A stretch of DNA of 64,000 nt, taken from NCBI GenBank assembly GCA_035690865.1, contig DASSKE010000005.1, positions 186,001 through 250,000 of the forward strand, given 5' to 3'. The notes under the pieces are model-generated. The model saw nothing but the letters and a program-made list of their open reading frames with translations, made no database searches and was not told the DNA's origin. The stretch comes from CAMLQK01 sp035690865 (GTDB lineage: Bacteria > Patescibacteriota > Saccharimonadia > Saccharimonadales > UBA4665). The translations under genes and the position numbers were made by a program. Position 1 is the stretch's first letter. Every line of letters begins with the position of its first letter. Positions 41,775-50,463 of this stretch are shown here, piece by piece.

Positions 41775-43313
41775 ATGACTGAATTTTATACTCCTGGAAT
41801 CGCAGCCGAGCCCGACCCGCGCGGTGCTTTTTACGACGGAATAGTTGACGTATCACAAATTGCTTATCCGTCAGGATTAGCGCCCGATGTACCCCGGATA
41901 CCCGTTGATATCATCAGAAAAAATACCATTAAAATTGGCAGCACTTCGCTCGCGCTTACCAGCCACACCCTCTTTGCCATGAATGCCCTCCTCGTTTCAG
42001 GTGAACCAGCAACACCGAGCATGCTTATGGAACACGGTTTTGACGAAACCGCGCCGGTGTCCGAACTCACTAAAGCTCTTGGCAGGCTGGGTACCCGTTT
42101 GCAAAAAGCAAGCGGAACCGAACTACTTATAGCCACATACTCGGGGAGTAAAGAGCCATTCTTTAATCTGAATCCGGCAATTATCGTCGAGGATAAGCGC
42201 AAGACCGATGCAGAAAAAGAAGCCGAGGAAGCTGCACGCCGGCGTCAAAATATTGTCTCTGATTTGGTCGGGCGTTATGGGCAAGATCCAGAAGTCCAGC
42301 AACACGTTGAGCGCCTCAAGGTCCGCCCCACAAATGCTCGAGCGGACACGACAAGCTTTAACGAGTTTCTGCGCTATGCAGGCCAATTTGACCTACTTAC
42401 GGCCGAAGATGAGCAGTCGCTCTTTGGCGTTCTTGAGCGGGGCATCACCGCCTACGAAGCACTCGTAGACCCCACTAAACACACCGATACTGACAGAGAA
42501 ATCTTTATTGAGTGCGTTAAGGCACAACGCACGCTTATCGTCTCTAACCTGCGCTTAGTTGCATCAATTGCCAAAGGCTACTTTAATAAGTCCTCCCTAA
42601 GCGAAATGGAACTGGTGCAAGAGGGCACTATCGGGCTTATTAAGTCGATTCCGCGTTTTGACCACCAAAGAGGTTTTAAGCTTTCCACCTACGCCACCTG
42701 GTGGATTCGTCAAGCCTCCACTCGGGCTATTGCTGATACCGGGCGTGCTATCCGCCTGCCAGTGGCCATGCATGATACCTGGCTGCGTGTTCAGCGCATT
42801 AAGCGGGATCTCGCGGCCGAGCTGGAGCGGGAGCCGACCCAAAAAGAGCTGATGGCGGCAACTGACTTGTCTGCAAAGACTATTGAATACTGCGAGAACT
42901 TTGGGAGTTTTGAGCTTCCCTCGCTGGATGCACCAATCGAAGGCGAACACGACGATCCCACCCTCACCTTAAGCGACCAAATAGCCAGCACCGTTGTTGA
43001 CCCCAAAGATCACTTTGAGCATATCGCTAACCAAGCGGAGGTAGAAAAATTGTTTTCTAGCCCCGAGCTAAATGACAGCGAAAAAGTTGTGTTAGCCTTA
43101 CGATTTGGCCTGCACCAAACAATGCCCCGTTCCCTTAAGCCTATCGGCAAGAATAAAGCGCCAGTGCCATATCTTACTTTTATTGACGAGCTACCACCAG
43201 AAGCTATGCTCACACTGACCGAAGTTGGCACACTTTTTGGTGTAACGCGCGAGCGCGTCAGGCAAATCGAAGCTGTCGCTATGCGCACGGCTAAACGTGT
43301 TCTTAGCCCGTAA
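41775..43313 (+). CDS. Sigma-70 family factor with an added N-terminal winged-helix-like domain
   Basis: 512 aa from the ATG at 41775; an upstream start would lie inside the promoter. Sigma regions: 1.2 (about 194-232), 2 (about 245-325, with NLRLVASIAKGYF and GFKLSTYATWWIRQ), 3 (about 330-400) and 4 (about 430-510, ending GVTRERVRQIEAVAMRTAKRVL). Region 4 is split by about 30 inserted residues (447-477). Residues 45-137 do not belong to usual sigma factors; the LTSHTLFAMNALLVSGEPAT start, ALGRLGTRL helix and final hairpin suggest an OmpR-like winged helix. It could be the main sigma factor or an alternative one. Confidence 0.85.
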   Translation: MTEFYTPGIAAEPDPRGAFYDGIVDVSQIAYPSGLAPDVPRIPVDIIRKNTIKIGSTSLALTSHTLFAMNALLVSGEPATPSMLMEHGFDETAPVSELTKALGRLGTRLQKASGTELLIATYSGSKEPFFNLNPAIIVEDKRKTDAEKEAEEAARRRQNIVSDLVGRYGQDPEVQQHVERLKVRPTNARADTTSFNEFLRYAGQFDLLTAEDEQSLFGVLERGITAYEALVDPTKHTDTDREIFIECVKAQRTLIVSNLRLVASIAKGYFNKSSLSEMELVQEGTIGLIKSIPRFDHQRGFKLSTYATWWIRQASTRAIADTGRAIRLPVAMHDTWLRVQRIKRDLAAELEREPTQKELMAATDLSAKTIEYCENFGSFELPSLDAPIEGEHDDPTLTLSDQIASTVVDPKDHFEHIANQAEVEKLFSSPELNDSEKVVLALRFGLHQTMPRSLKPIGKNKAPVPYLTFIDELPPEAMLTLTEVGTLFGVTRERVRQIEAVAMRTAKRVLSP

Positions 43314-43322
43314 CCGAATCTT

Positions 43323-43973
43323 TTAGCTGGCAAAAAGTGGATGGGCTGTGGAGCCACCTAAATATGCTTGGCGAAGCGTTGCGGGCAGTCTGAGAGTTTC
43401 GGTAGCATGCGGGTAAGTATCGGTAACGCCTACCGTTTCTTTAGCCTTCATAGTATATCCGTACTCAAAAGCCAATTGAGCGCCAGTACTAATGCGTCCT
43501 ATGCCTACTGAGCGGCCCACCATTGAGCGCACTTTTGGCGGCAGCAATTCGCTTGGAGCGATGGACGTTACTTCGAGCGTTGGAGTAGGTGCAACCTGGC
43601 GATCGCCAGTATAATCGCTATCGTCGTAACGGTAGCCAGTAACTCTTCCGGTGGCATCTTTAACTTGGTATACCTGCCTATACTGCCGTACAGGTTGCCA
43701 GTTAATAACTATGGGTGCCAGTTTAACCGTTATGAGCTGGCCGGCAGGAAGCGCATTGCGCTTTCGGCGCATGCCGTAGCTTATTGAGTCAGTGGTAACG
43801 TATTCCAAGCGAACCGATCGCTGGCTATTATTTAAGATGTCACGGCTCAAATAGCCGTGCCGGGCAATATCCGCTCGCAGTTTGGCTGCTTCTTCGACCT
43901 CGGCACGCTCAACTTCGGCAAAGTGCTCAGCCCCTCGAGGCAGACCCGGCGCGGACACCGGTGACCTGTTCAT
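43323..43973 (-). CDS. 216-aa protein of unknown function
   Basis: A helical N-terminus (EVERAEVEEAAKLRADIARH) is followed by a beta-rich body with YRQVYQVKDATGRVTGYRYD, suggestive of a small barrel. The gene overlaps the upstream 43927-44256 gene by 47 bp; a GTG at 43958 is an alternative start. It ends 9 bp from the convergent sigma-factor gene. No family was recognised. Confidence 0.55.
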   Translation of the reverse strand: MNRSPVSAPGLPRGAEHFAEVERAEVEEAAKLRADIARHGYLSRDILNNSQRSVRLEYVTTDSISYGMRRKRNALPAGQLITVKLAPIVINWQPVRQYRQVYQVKDATGRVTGYRYDDSDYTGDRQVAPTPTLEVTSIAPSELLPPKVRSMVGRSVGIGRISTGAQLAFEYGYTMKAKETVGVTDTYPHATETLRLPATLRQAYLGGSTAHPLFAS

Positions 43974-44256
43974 ATAAAGAGGGTGTGGAAGCTATAAGCC
44001 GTAACGCCTCTTTAACGCCCTCGCTCCGCTCTTCGGCCGTTGCACCCTGTTTAAGTTCAACGCCAGCAATATGCATTGCTAGTGAGCCAAATAAAATCGA
44101 CGGATAACTCTCACCTGCTGTTTGCATGGCATTGTCGCGGTCTGTTGCTGTGCCCAGCTCACCCATAAGGTGATTGTGTATATCTGTTGCAAGCTGACGA
44201 ACGGCATCGCCGACTGGCTCATCCGAAAAGTCAGGCCTGGATCTATCTTTAGTCAT
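43927..44256 (-). CDS. 109-aa helical protein of unknown function
   Basis: The start was set at the ATG at 44256, 9 nt after TATACT of a strong promoter; the longer open frame would run through that promoter. The protein is helical and acidic (DAVRQLATDIHNHLMGELG, then GATAEERSEGVKEAL). It is the first gene of a pair with 43323-43973, which it overlaps in another frame. No family was recognised. Confidence 0.58.
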   Translation of the reverse strand: MTKDRSRPDFSDEPVGDAVRQLATDIHNHLMGELGTATDRDNAMQTAGESYPSILFGSLAMHIAGVELKQGATAEERSEGVKEALRLIASTPSLYEQVTGVRAGSASRG

Positions 44257-44265
44257 TAGACGGTC

Positions 44266-44294
44266 AGTATAAAATAACCGTTCGGTATTGTCAA
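44266..44294 (-). promoter_or_regulatory. Near-consensus promoter of the 43927-44256 gene
   Basis: TTGACA, a 17-bp spacer and TATACT on the minus strand. It is one of the best matches to a sigma-70 promoter in the window. Confidence 0.75.
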
Positions 44295-44344
44295 ATTGGT
44301 ACACGGTCGCATAGAAAATTGGAAAGCAAATACAAATGAAAAAC

Positions 44345-44755
44345 CTAGCGCAGTTGTTCCTTGAAAGCAATAAGCTTTTCCCGGTCTGTTTCTGGCATAG
44401 GTGTATTTTCGTACGTTCCAGGAGCTTCCGGTAATGATATCGGCTTTCCCCATGAGTCCGTTTTGTTCCTGCCAAGGATGTGGACATGGAAAGATGGCGT
44501 TTTTCCAGGCAATAACCCCCAATTTCCATCAGCTTGGATATTGAACCAGGGCGCAAGCCCTTGCTCTTCCATAATCTTGCAGGCTTGAGCTGTAAGCCTA
44601 AACATATCTGTAGCAAGGTCAATGTCTTCCCACGCGTTCGGGACGTCTCGTTTCGGTGAGACGATTACATGCGGCCCTTCGCGATATGCGATGTGCGGGT
44701 TACGCGGCGTGCTGATAATAAATGAGTCATTCTCCCATAAAATAAAGAAATCCAT
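44345..44755 (-). CDS. HIT-family protein
   Basis: 136 aa from the ATG at 44755, 6 nt after the extended -10 TGGTATACT. The motif SFHVHILGR matches the histidine triad HxHxHxx, keeping the second and third His; the first is Ser. The nucleophilic His of Hint-type enzymes is the middle one, so activity may remain. HIT proteins hydrolyse or transfer nucleotides at phosphoramide or dinucleoside bonds. The N-terminal FIISTPRNPHIAYREGPHVI segment fits the fold. It lies just below the Ham1-like gene. Confidence 0.75.
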   Translation of the reverse strand: MDFFILWENDSFIISTPRNPHIAYREGPHVIVSPKRDVPNAWEDIDLATDMFRLTAQACKIMEEQGLAPWFNIQADGNWGLLPGKTPSFHVHILGRNKTDSWGKPISLPEAPGTYENTPMPETDREKLIAFKEQLR

Positions 44756-44770
44756 CTTCAAAGTATACCA

Positions 44771-44800
44771 AATTAAAAGCCTCCGCGGTTGGAGGCTTTT
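44771..44800 (-). terminator. Terminator built into the Ham1-like gene's 3' end
   Basis: AAAAGCCTCC pairs with GGAGGCTTTT around a 6-nt loop on the minus strand. The stop codon TAA lies at the end of the U-run. The extended -10 of the HIT gene follows within 4 bp. Confidence 0.75.
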
Positions 44801-45390
44801 TGTAAGTACAGGTCCAGCTTCTCTTTGAGTGCCGCCCAAGTATTCTCTTCTTCCTTCATCTCCTGCGGTGTCAGATCGAAGAAGTCTTTATTGCGGTTTG
44901 GAAGGTACCATAACGACAAAAGCCATGCTCCGGGCTTCATACGGCCGTCCCATGATTTTTTAATGCGGCCAACCGGGCTGTTAATCTCAAATTCAAGTAA
45001 TGTCTCACCATCCTTGCAAAGTGCGTAAGCTTCGGTAAACCATACACGACGGTCAGTCTTGCCGTCCATCATTTCCAGCATTTTGTGCACTCGGTCTTCA
45101 TCAGTCTTGTTTTCGCCAATGAACCGACGGGTGTGTAAGATATTCCACGAGTCGCCAAGAGCCGGTATGCTTGCACCGCCATCAGTCGCTATGACGGTAG
45201 TATGCAGCTGCTTCGACAAATCGAGAGCTTTAAGGTTGGCATTCTCGGCAAATGTCTCGCCGTTTTCTTCGACAGGCTTAATATCAGGAAAGTCTAGAAG
45301 TGATTTCACATCATCAAAATGCGACTCAAGTATCTCTTTAATCTTGCCAATTTTATGAGGGTTGGTGGAAGCTATAACTATTTGGGACAT
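44773..45390 (-). CDS. Ham1/RdgB-like nucleoside triphosphate pyrophosphatase
   Basis: 205 aa. The start VIASTNPHKIGKIKEIL, the segment EENGETFAENANLKAL and VIATDGGASIPAL (Asp70) match the Ham1 family, which removes non-canonical purine NTPs by cleaving off pyrophosphate. The usual ADDSG is TDGGA here, so specificity may differ. The gene overlaps the P-loop kinase gene by 13 bp. Its last codons (KASNRGGF) form the stem of an intrinsic terminator. Confidence 0.78.
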   Translation of the reverse strand: MSQIVIASTNPHKIGKIKEILESHFDDVKSLLDFPDIKPVEENGETFAENANLKALDLSKQLHTTVIATDGGASIPALGDSWNILHTRRFIGENKTDEDRVHKMLEMMDGKTDRRVWFTEAYALCKDGETLLEFEINSPVGRIKKSWDGRMKPGAWLLSLWYLPNRNKDFFDLTPQEMKEEENTWAALKEKLDLYLQKASNRGGF

Positions 45391-45968
45391 ATATCAGTTA
45401 CCATTGTAGCAAGTATTAGCGAGGATGCGTCAGTATTCCCTAGATTATTCTCAATAATCTGGCATCGAGCGCCAAGCAATACGGCCATTCTCTCAGCAGT
45501 CTGGATGGTGAAGTCTTGATGGTAGGCGATCTCATCTACTGTTTCCTGCTCTCTACGGCGGTTTGCGTCACTGCTGGCACGCCACTCAGCAATATCACTT
45601 GGATCGGCAACTACGACCGCATAAGCCACTGGATTAATTTCAGCGTCTACATCAGGATTTGAGACGAGCTCTCCCTGCTGTCTATAGGTAATGTGGCCAT
45701 TCAAGACGGCTGCCGGGTAAGCCGCTACTAGGTCGGAAACAATCTCACACACCACACCACGCATAACGTCGTTAGATACTGCGTGCTTCATCTTGTCCCT
45801 GTCGAGCGACTCGCCGCCGAGCTGAGCCAGCTTCAACAAAATGGTGCTACCCATGCTGACAATTGGAACTTCTGCGCCAAGCCTCGGCTCATGATCTTTG
45901 GCACGGTTCAGTAAGTAGTCTTTACCACTGGCCGAAACGCCGGTAACGAGCAGGATTTCCCGGCTCAC
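45378..45968 (-). CDS. P-loop nucleoside/nucleotide kinase-like protein
   Basis: 196 aa. The Walker A motif GVSASGKD lies at residues 10-17, and the N-terminal ILLVTGVSASGKDYLLNRA strand-loop-helix is typical of AAA-free P-loop kinases. A later SDIAEWRASSDANRRREQE looks like the LID region of adenylate-kinase-type enzymes (archaeal AdkA-like). It overlaps the upstream 617-aa gene by ATGA and the downstream Ham1-like gene by 13 bp, so the three are probably made together. The substrate is unknown. Confidence 0.75.
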   Translation of the reverse strand: MSREILLVTGVSASGKDYLLNRAKDHEPRLGAEVPIVSMGSTILLKLAQLGGESLDRDKMKHAVSNDVMRGVVCEIVSDLVAAYPAAVLNGHITYRQQGELVSNPDVDAEINPVAYAVVVADPSDIAEWRASSDANRRREQETVDEIAYHQDFTIQTAERMAVLLGARCQIIENNLGNTDASSLILATMVTDICPK

Positions 45969-47818
45969 TTCGTGTCAGACCTAATCATCATAGACCTATT
46001 GATGTCTACATAAGGCTTGAATCGTGGCTTCTTCATCTCTGAAAGCAGCTCGACTACAGGCAGCAAGATTTGCTTATTGGTGATTACTTGCTGGTTGCCA
46101 GCCCGACGGTTTGTGAGCTGTTCGTATACCCCCTCACCTAAATCTGCACGTTCAGTAAAGTTGTGGCGGTTACGCTTCAACAAAAAGACTTTATCGAAGC
46201 CGCAAGCAAACATTGAGTTGCTGTTCGCATACGTAGGCATGAATGTGGAGATGGCTGCTTGCATGTTGGGGCGTTCGCCGAGGAGTTGTTGCTTGATCAT
46301 TCTTGAGATCGTGCTGGATGCCAGCTTAGGAGCACCCGGCAGACTGTAGAGGCGAGTAAAGTCTACGCAGTTCTCATAGTCGTAGCCAAGAAGCAGTAAT
46401 GCTTCTTTCTTGTAGTCCCGGTCTACGTCGTCAATGCCAGCAATGGTGAATGGTGTGTCGGAGCCTTCTAAAAATAGTCCAAAAGATCGCTTGGCGCGTG
46501 GCGCATGGATGTAGTGATAGGTGGCATGATAGTCACGAGCTAGTTCCGGCTCGATCTCACGGAAGTTAACTCCAATAATGCCATCTTCGTCATCATGAGT
46601 ACAGAATATTCGGCCGTCTTCATTAATGATGTACCAGCCATCCTGACCCAAGATGCCCCGGCGGCCAAGAACTTCGCTGACATCGGTGTTTGTCTGGCGG
46701 TAGCGCTCACCGACTAAGAGAAGTTGTTCCTGTATGAGACCGTCAATCAGCTCATTATTCAGAGTGTACTCGCCCCACTTAGCGCCAGTAAACTGGCGTA
46801 CCAAGTTGTAATCATGTAAGGCCGTCATGCCTGCCATCATCCGGGCGTCGGGTTCGACGTAGCCGCCACGATAGTCAGAGAAAATCTCGCCTAGCTCGTA
46901 GCAGGTCAATCGGAACGAAACCTGATACAACAAGTCCATCGGGTCAAACTCGATGTCAGCTCCATGACCGAAGATGCGTGGCTCAAGCTGATGTTTAATA
47001 GCTGAGAAAACTGGATGATGCGGCATGTTCTTGGCGCTCAGCGTGTTAGCAATAAGAAACTCAGATGTTCTTGGTGCAGCCTCTCTACGTACAAGCTTTT
47101 CTTTGAAGTCGCCGACCAGCTCGGCAACCTTCGGAGCCGTAAGTTCTTCCGCAGTCAAAAGAGCATCGCTATAGGCACGGCTGCTGGTAGGCTCGGCGTT
47201 GTCATTCTCAACATCTAACGTCAGGCTGTTTCTATCGAGTGGCGAGTGTGTAATAACAGAGAAAATGCGACGGCCTTCCTGCTGCACCGTCCGGGCACAT
47301 TCGTTGCTGTAACGAATTACTAACTGCAACCTTGAGACGCTATCGGCAATCGCACGTAGCTTAGGATTGCCCAAATATTCATCAAGTAAGTTAACCCGTC
47401 CAACATGCTGTCGAAACTCGGCGTATGGCTTGCCTTCGGCCAGATGCAAATCAAACTCGCCATTAAGGCGGTCGCTTACTTCTGCATACTGGTCATTGAC
47501 AACTCTACGATCACGAGAAGACACTTTAAGTTCATCAGTGTCCACGACTTCGTGCTGAACCAGCTTGGCGACGCCGTAAGCAAAATATTGCGGCAATAGC
47601 AGTGTATAGCCTAGCTCTGTGCTAACTCTCTGGAATTGGCCGAAAGCCGGACTGTCTGGCGTAATGCCATTGCGATCTTCTTCCCGATAATACGCCTGGA
47701 TATTCGGCTCGTCCGAGACGACTAATTCATCGGCGACAACCGTTAGGTCTTCCGCAGGAAAAGGTCGCAGTTCGGGGATGTCCTCAAACTTCTCTCGTCT
47801 CTCGTAAAACTGGCTCAT
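45965..47818 (-). CDS. 617-aa protein with a possible C-terminal GNAT-like domain
   Basis: Large, soluble and acidic. The first 430 residues are not recognised. Residues about 445-550 read like a GNAT acyltransferase: SFGLFLEGSDTPFTIAGID (paired strands), FTRLYSLPGAPKLASSTISR (strand plus acyl-CoA-binding turn and helix), AAISTFMPTYANSNSMFACG and KVFLLK. The pattern also recalls Mom-type modification enzymes of phages. It is the first gene of an operon with a P-loop kinase and a Ham1-like pyrophosphatase. GAAGGA lies 9 nt before the ATG. Confidence 0.55.
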   Translation of the reverse strand: MSQFYERREKFEDIPELRPFPAEDLTVVADELVVSDEPNIQAYYREEDRNGITPDSPAFGQFQRVSTELGYTLLLPQYFAYGVAKLVQHEVVDTDELKVSSRDRRVVNDQYAEVSDRLNGEFDLHLAEGKPYAEFRQHVGRVNLLDEYLGNPKLRAIADSVSRLQLVIRYSNECARTVQQEGRRIFSVITHSPLDRNSLTLDVENDNAEPTSSRAYSDALLTAEELTAPKVAELVGDFKEKLVRREAAPRTSEFLIANTLSAKNMPHHPVFSAIKHQLEPRIFGHGADIEFDPMDLLYQVSFRLTCYELGEIFSDYRGGYVEPDARMMAGMTALHDYNLVRQFTGAKWGEYTLNNELIDGLIQEQLLLVGERYRQTNTDVSEVLGRRGILGQDGWYIINEDGRIFCTHDDEDGIIGVNFREIEPELARDYHATYHYIHAPRAKRSFGLFLEGSDTPFTIAGIDDVDRDYKKEALLLLGYDYENCVDFTRLYSLPGAPKLASSTISRMIKQQLLGERPNMQAAISTFMPTYANSNSMFACGFDKVFLLKRNRHNFTERADLGEGVYEQLTNRRAGNQQVITNKQILLPVVELLSEMKKPRFKPYVDINRSMMIRSDTK

Positions 47819-47906
47819 CTCTAGTCCTTCGAATAATATTGCAATAATACGCCTAAAAACGCTACCTGCTGGACTTCATACTTTCGAGTGCTACTTTAGA
47901 GGGCAA

Positions 47907-47919
47907 AAACCTGCGGTTT
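47907..47919 (-). terminator. Weak terminator candidate after tRNA-Arg(CCG)
   Basis: On the minus strand AAACC, a 3-nt loop and GGTTT are followed by TTG. It is short, and a longer structure may be needed. Confidence 0.3.
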
Positions 47920-47970
47920 ACTCTTAAGGAACCGTTTGAAGCTATCATTAACATATAAGAATTTCAGAAT

Positions 47971-48047
47971 TGGTACACCCGAAGGGATTCGAACCCCCGA
48001 CCTTTGGTACCGGAAACCAACGCTCTATCCAGCTGAGCTACGGGTGC
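47971..48047 (-). tRNA. tRNA-Arg (anticodon CCG)
   Basis: A full 77-nt cloverleaf with encoded CCA. The anticodon stem-loop TTGGT-TTCCGGT-ACCAA gives CCG (CGG codon). The acceptor stem has G1-U72. The promoter TATAAT lies at 48059-48064. Confidence 0.95.
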
Positions 48048-48102
48048 ATACCGCCGGTATTATACAATACTTTTGCCATAAGTGACATGTTATAGTAGGC
48101 GA

Positions 48103-49098
48103 ATGTCCGAGAACCTAGCCCTATATCGCGAAATAATTTCCGCGCCACAAAAACTCCCCGCATACGCACGAGAAAGCCTGTACTTTTCTGCCTGGAGACA
48201 CGGCTTTGCCGACGCCAGTGACGGCGTACGTAACCTTGGAACGCTTGAGATCCGCACTCCTGAAGAGCAAGAGATCTGCAAGCGGCCTTTTACCTCAACC
48301 TTAAGGCGCCTGGTTGGCCAGGACTTACCCGATGGTATTGCGAGTCCACTGAAAATTAAAGCGGCATGTGGCGGCCTGAACCATACCGAGGCAGCATACG
48401 CTCTTTTTGGCTTTGCGGAAGAAACCGGCATACGCGACGCCATATTGCCGCAGTTCAAAGAGCAGCGTTCCTTTAGACAGGGCGTATTCAAAACAGCGCA
48501 TCATCTTGATCTTATAAAACTCACAACAGAAAATCGTTTCCTGCGCAAGATCAGACAGTATAACGCTCGCTCAACAATCACCTGGCATGGCCAGACTATT
48601 AGCAAGCAAGCAAAGCGGTCAGACCAAGCAATCGCACTTAGCGACGCCTGCCTTAAGGCATACGCGGGGTTGGCCGACATTCAAGTTGCCACCATACCAG
48701 CTTACAACCCAGTGCTAAGCCCGGTGCATGCTTTGCACACGTACGTCGCAGAATATGGAGGCAGAATGCCTACGACCCCTACCGAACACACCGCCCGTGA
48801 GCATCTAGCACGCTATTACGAGCAAGATTTACGGGGCAAAATATTTTATCCCAATCCGTCCGCAGCTCTTTCGGATCTATACGCTAACCATGAGCTTTTG
48901 TGGCGCCACACCGAAGAAGACGGTCGTTGCATTGCAACGGAGATGCGGGTACAGCGCCACCGCAAAAAGACAGACGAAGTTGATATCTACACCCTATGGG
49001 TAGAAGGCCCCAGTCAGCACGCGGCACAGCAGGCCGCTTCACGTCTTATCCTTGAACATGTTGGAGCAACCGACCCTACGCTGCTACAACGTAGATAA
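48103..49098 (+). CDS. 331-aa protein of unknown function
   Basis: The ATG at 48103 lies 6 nt after the extended -10 TGTTATAGT; an upstream GTG would fall in the promoter. The protein is basic and helical in its N-terminal two thirds (KRPFTSTLRRLVGQDLPDG, SPLKIKAACGGLNHTEAAYA, HGQTISKQAKRSDQAI). The C-terminal ATEMRVQRHRKKTDEVDIYT strand pair is beta-like. It is followed by two paralogous genes. No family was recognised. Confidence 0.6.
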   Translation: MSENLALYREIISAPQKLPAYARESLYFSAWRHGFADASDGVRNLGTLEIRTPEEQEICKRPFTSTLRRLVGQDLPDGIASPLKIKAACGGLNHTEAAYALFGFAEETGIRDAILPQFKEQRSFRQGVFKTAHHLDLIKLTTENRFLRKIRQYNARSTITWHGQTISKQAKRSDQAIALSDACLKAYAGLADIQVATIPAYNPVLSPVHALHTYVAEYGGRMPTTPTEHTAREHLARYYEQDLRGKIFYPNPSAALSDLYANHELLWRHTEEDGRCIATEMRVQRHRKKTDEVDIYTLWVEGPSQHAAQQAASRLILEHVGATDPTLLQRR

Positions 49099-49138
49099 AA
49101 CAACGAATATCTCACGGAGCTTCTGCTACGCTAGCATG

Positions 49139-49861
49139 ATGAAAACACCCAGTCCACGTAGTTACACCTCTGCACTCAATGCACTTGCCAGCCCTTTTAC
49201 TGATAAACGAGTACACCTCAACCACTATACGGTCATGGCACCCGACGAAATAGCCGTGCAAGAATCAGACTTAAGCGCCGAGTGGGCGGTAGCCGCCAAG
49301 CCCAGCCAGGAGTTATTGCAGAAGTTAGCACTCAAAGCTGTTTCAGGAACTATGAAAGCTCCTGAACGGGCCCAAATAATCTTTAATAAACGGCTAAAGC
49401 CAACCACGTCTGAGGCAGCTATACTATACGGTGCGGTAAGCAATAGTGTACGCAATCGGCGCAACAGTCATACAACTTTTCAAGCTGCCGAGGAAGCGGG
49501 CTTTATCGACAATTTGACGATTACAGGCGAAGCTACAGATAGCGAAAGCTCTTTCAGTTTTACCCGCAATGGCCATAACATTACGCTTAAAGGCAAACGA
49601 CACCATAGTGCCGCCGGATTCTTGTGGGCAATGTCAGACGCACTGGTAGATATCTCGGGGCTTGGACTTACTCAGCTTCCGCAAGAGTCTGCACAGCCCA
49701 ATTTAGCACGCCCTACGGTAGCCGTGAGTGCTTTTTTGAGGTCTCGAGGCCTCCCCTATCAGCCCGTTGCGCAGCTCCACATCAATAACCCCCAGCAGCT
49801 AGAAGACACCGCTTATAACCATGCCCTACTCCTCAGTGGAAACGGCCATAAGATACAGTAA
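49139..49861 (+). CDS. 240-aa protein, paralogue of the next gene
   Basis: The start was chosen at the ATG at 49139, 6 nt after TGCTACGCT, an extended -10. It resembles the next protein over about 120 residues: ALNALASPFTDKR against TLDDLATPYTVER, and LALKAVSGTMKAPERAQIIF against IAVKAISGTLRPPECARLLF, then AILYGAVSNSVRN against ALIYGAMRHTLMN. The C-terminal third differs. The function is unknown; tandem duplication is the simplest origin. Confidence 0.6.
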   Translation: MKTPSPRSYTSALNALASPFTDKRVHLNHYTVMAPDEIAVQESDLSAEWAVAAKPSQELLQKLALKAVSGTMKAPERAQIIFNKRLKPTTSEAAILYGAVSNSVRNRRNSHTTFQAAEEAGFIDNLTITGEATDSESSFSFTRNGHNITLKGKRHHSAAGFLWAMSDALVDISGLGLTQLPQESAQPNLARPTVAVSAFLRSRGLPYQPVAQLHINNPQQLEDTAYNHALLLSGNGHKIQ

Positions 49862-49874
49862 GAGAGTACCAAAA

Positions 49875-50459
49875 ATGAAGGCATTTCAACCCCAGGAACT
49901 AGCAACTACCCTAGATGATTTAGCGACGCCCTATACCGTCGAACGTCGTATCATAAATAATTGCGTGGTTCCCTGTGCCCAGGAAGTCGTTGTCCACGAA
50001 ACAAATCTCGCCGACGGTAATCGTTCAAAAGATTTATTTACAGAGGGACTGCGGCAAAAGATCGCCGTAAAAGCAATTTCTGGCACCCTCCGGCCCCCAG
50101 AGTGCGCTCGACTGCTCTTTGAGTCATACCCCGAGCCCGATAATATCACCAAAGAAGATGCTGCACTTATTTACGGCGCCATGCGGCATACCTTAATGAA
50201 TCAACCTACGGCTCGGTCGGTGTTTGCCAGCGCCAGGCGATTAAAACTACTCGATGAAGTTGCTGTAAGCAATAATCGGGAAGATCCCGGTGGCATTATG
50301 TTCTCTAAGCAAGGCAAAACATACGAGTATATGCGGCCGTCTCAGCCAGGAGTGCCCGGCAAATGGCTTGCCGTGCAGGAGGCCGTACTCGATGCTGCAC
50401 CAATATCTCTTACCGCCAAGCCGCTCCACATTCCGCTGCCGGCGTTAAAATGGGAGTAG
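49875..50459 (+). CDS. 194-aa protein, paralogue of the previous gene
   Basis: The start was set at the ATG at 49875 with AAGAGAG upstream; the longer open frame lacks similarity to the partner. It keeps the shared VKAISGTLRPPECARLLF and ALIYGAMRHTL segments and has a beta-hairpin-like end (GIMFSKQGKTYEYMRP, then GVPGKWLAVQEAVLDA) similar to the end of its partner. It is 13 bp behind the previous gene. The function is unknown. Confidence 0.6.
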   Translation: MKAFQPQELATTLDDLATPYTVERRIINNCVVPCAQEVVVHETNLADGNRSKDLFTEGLRQKIAVKAISGTLRPPECARLLFESYPEPDNITKEDAALIYGAMRHTLMNQPTARSVFASARRLKLLDEVAVSNNREDPGGIMFSKQGKTYEYMRPSQPGVPGKWLAVQEAVLDAAPISLTAKPLHIPLPALKWE

Positions 50460-50463
50460 GATG

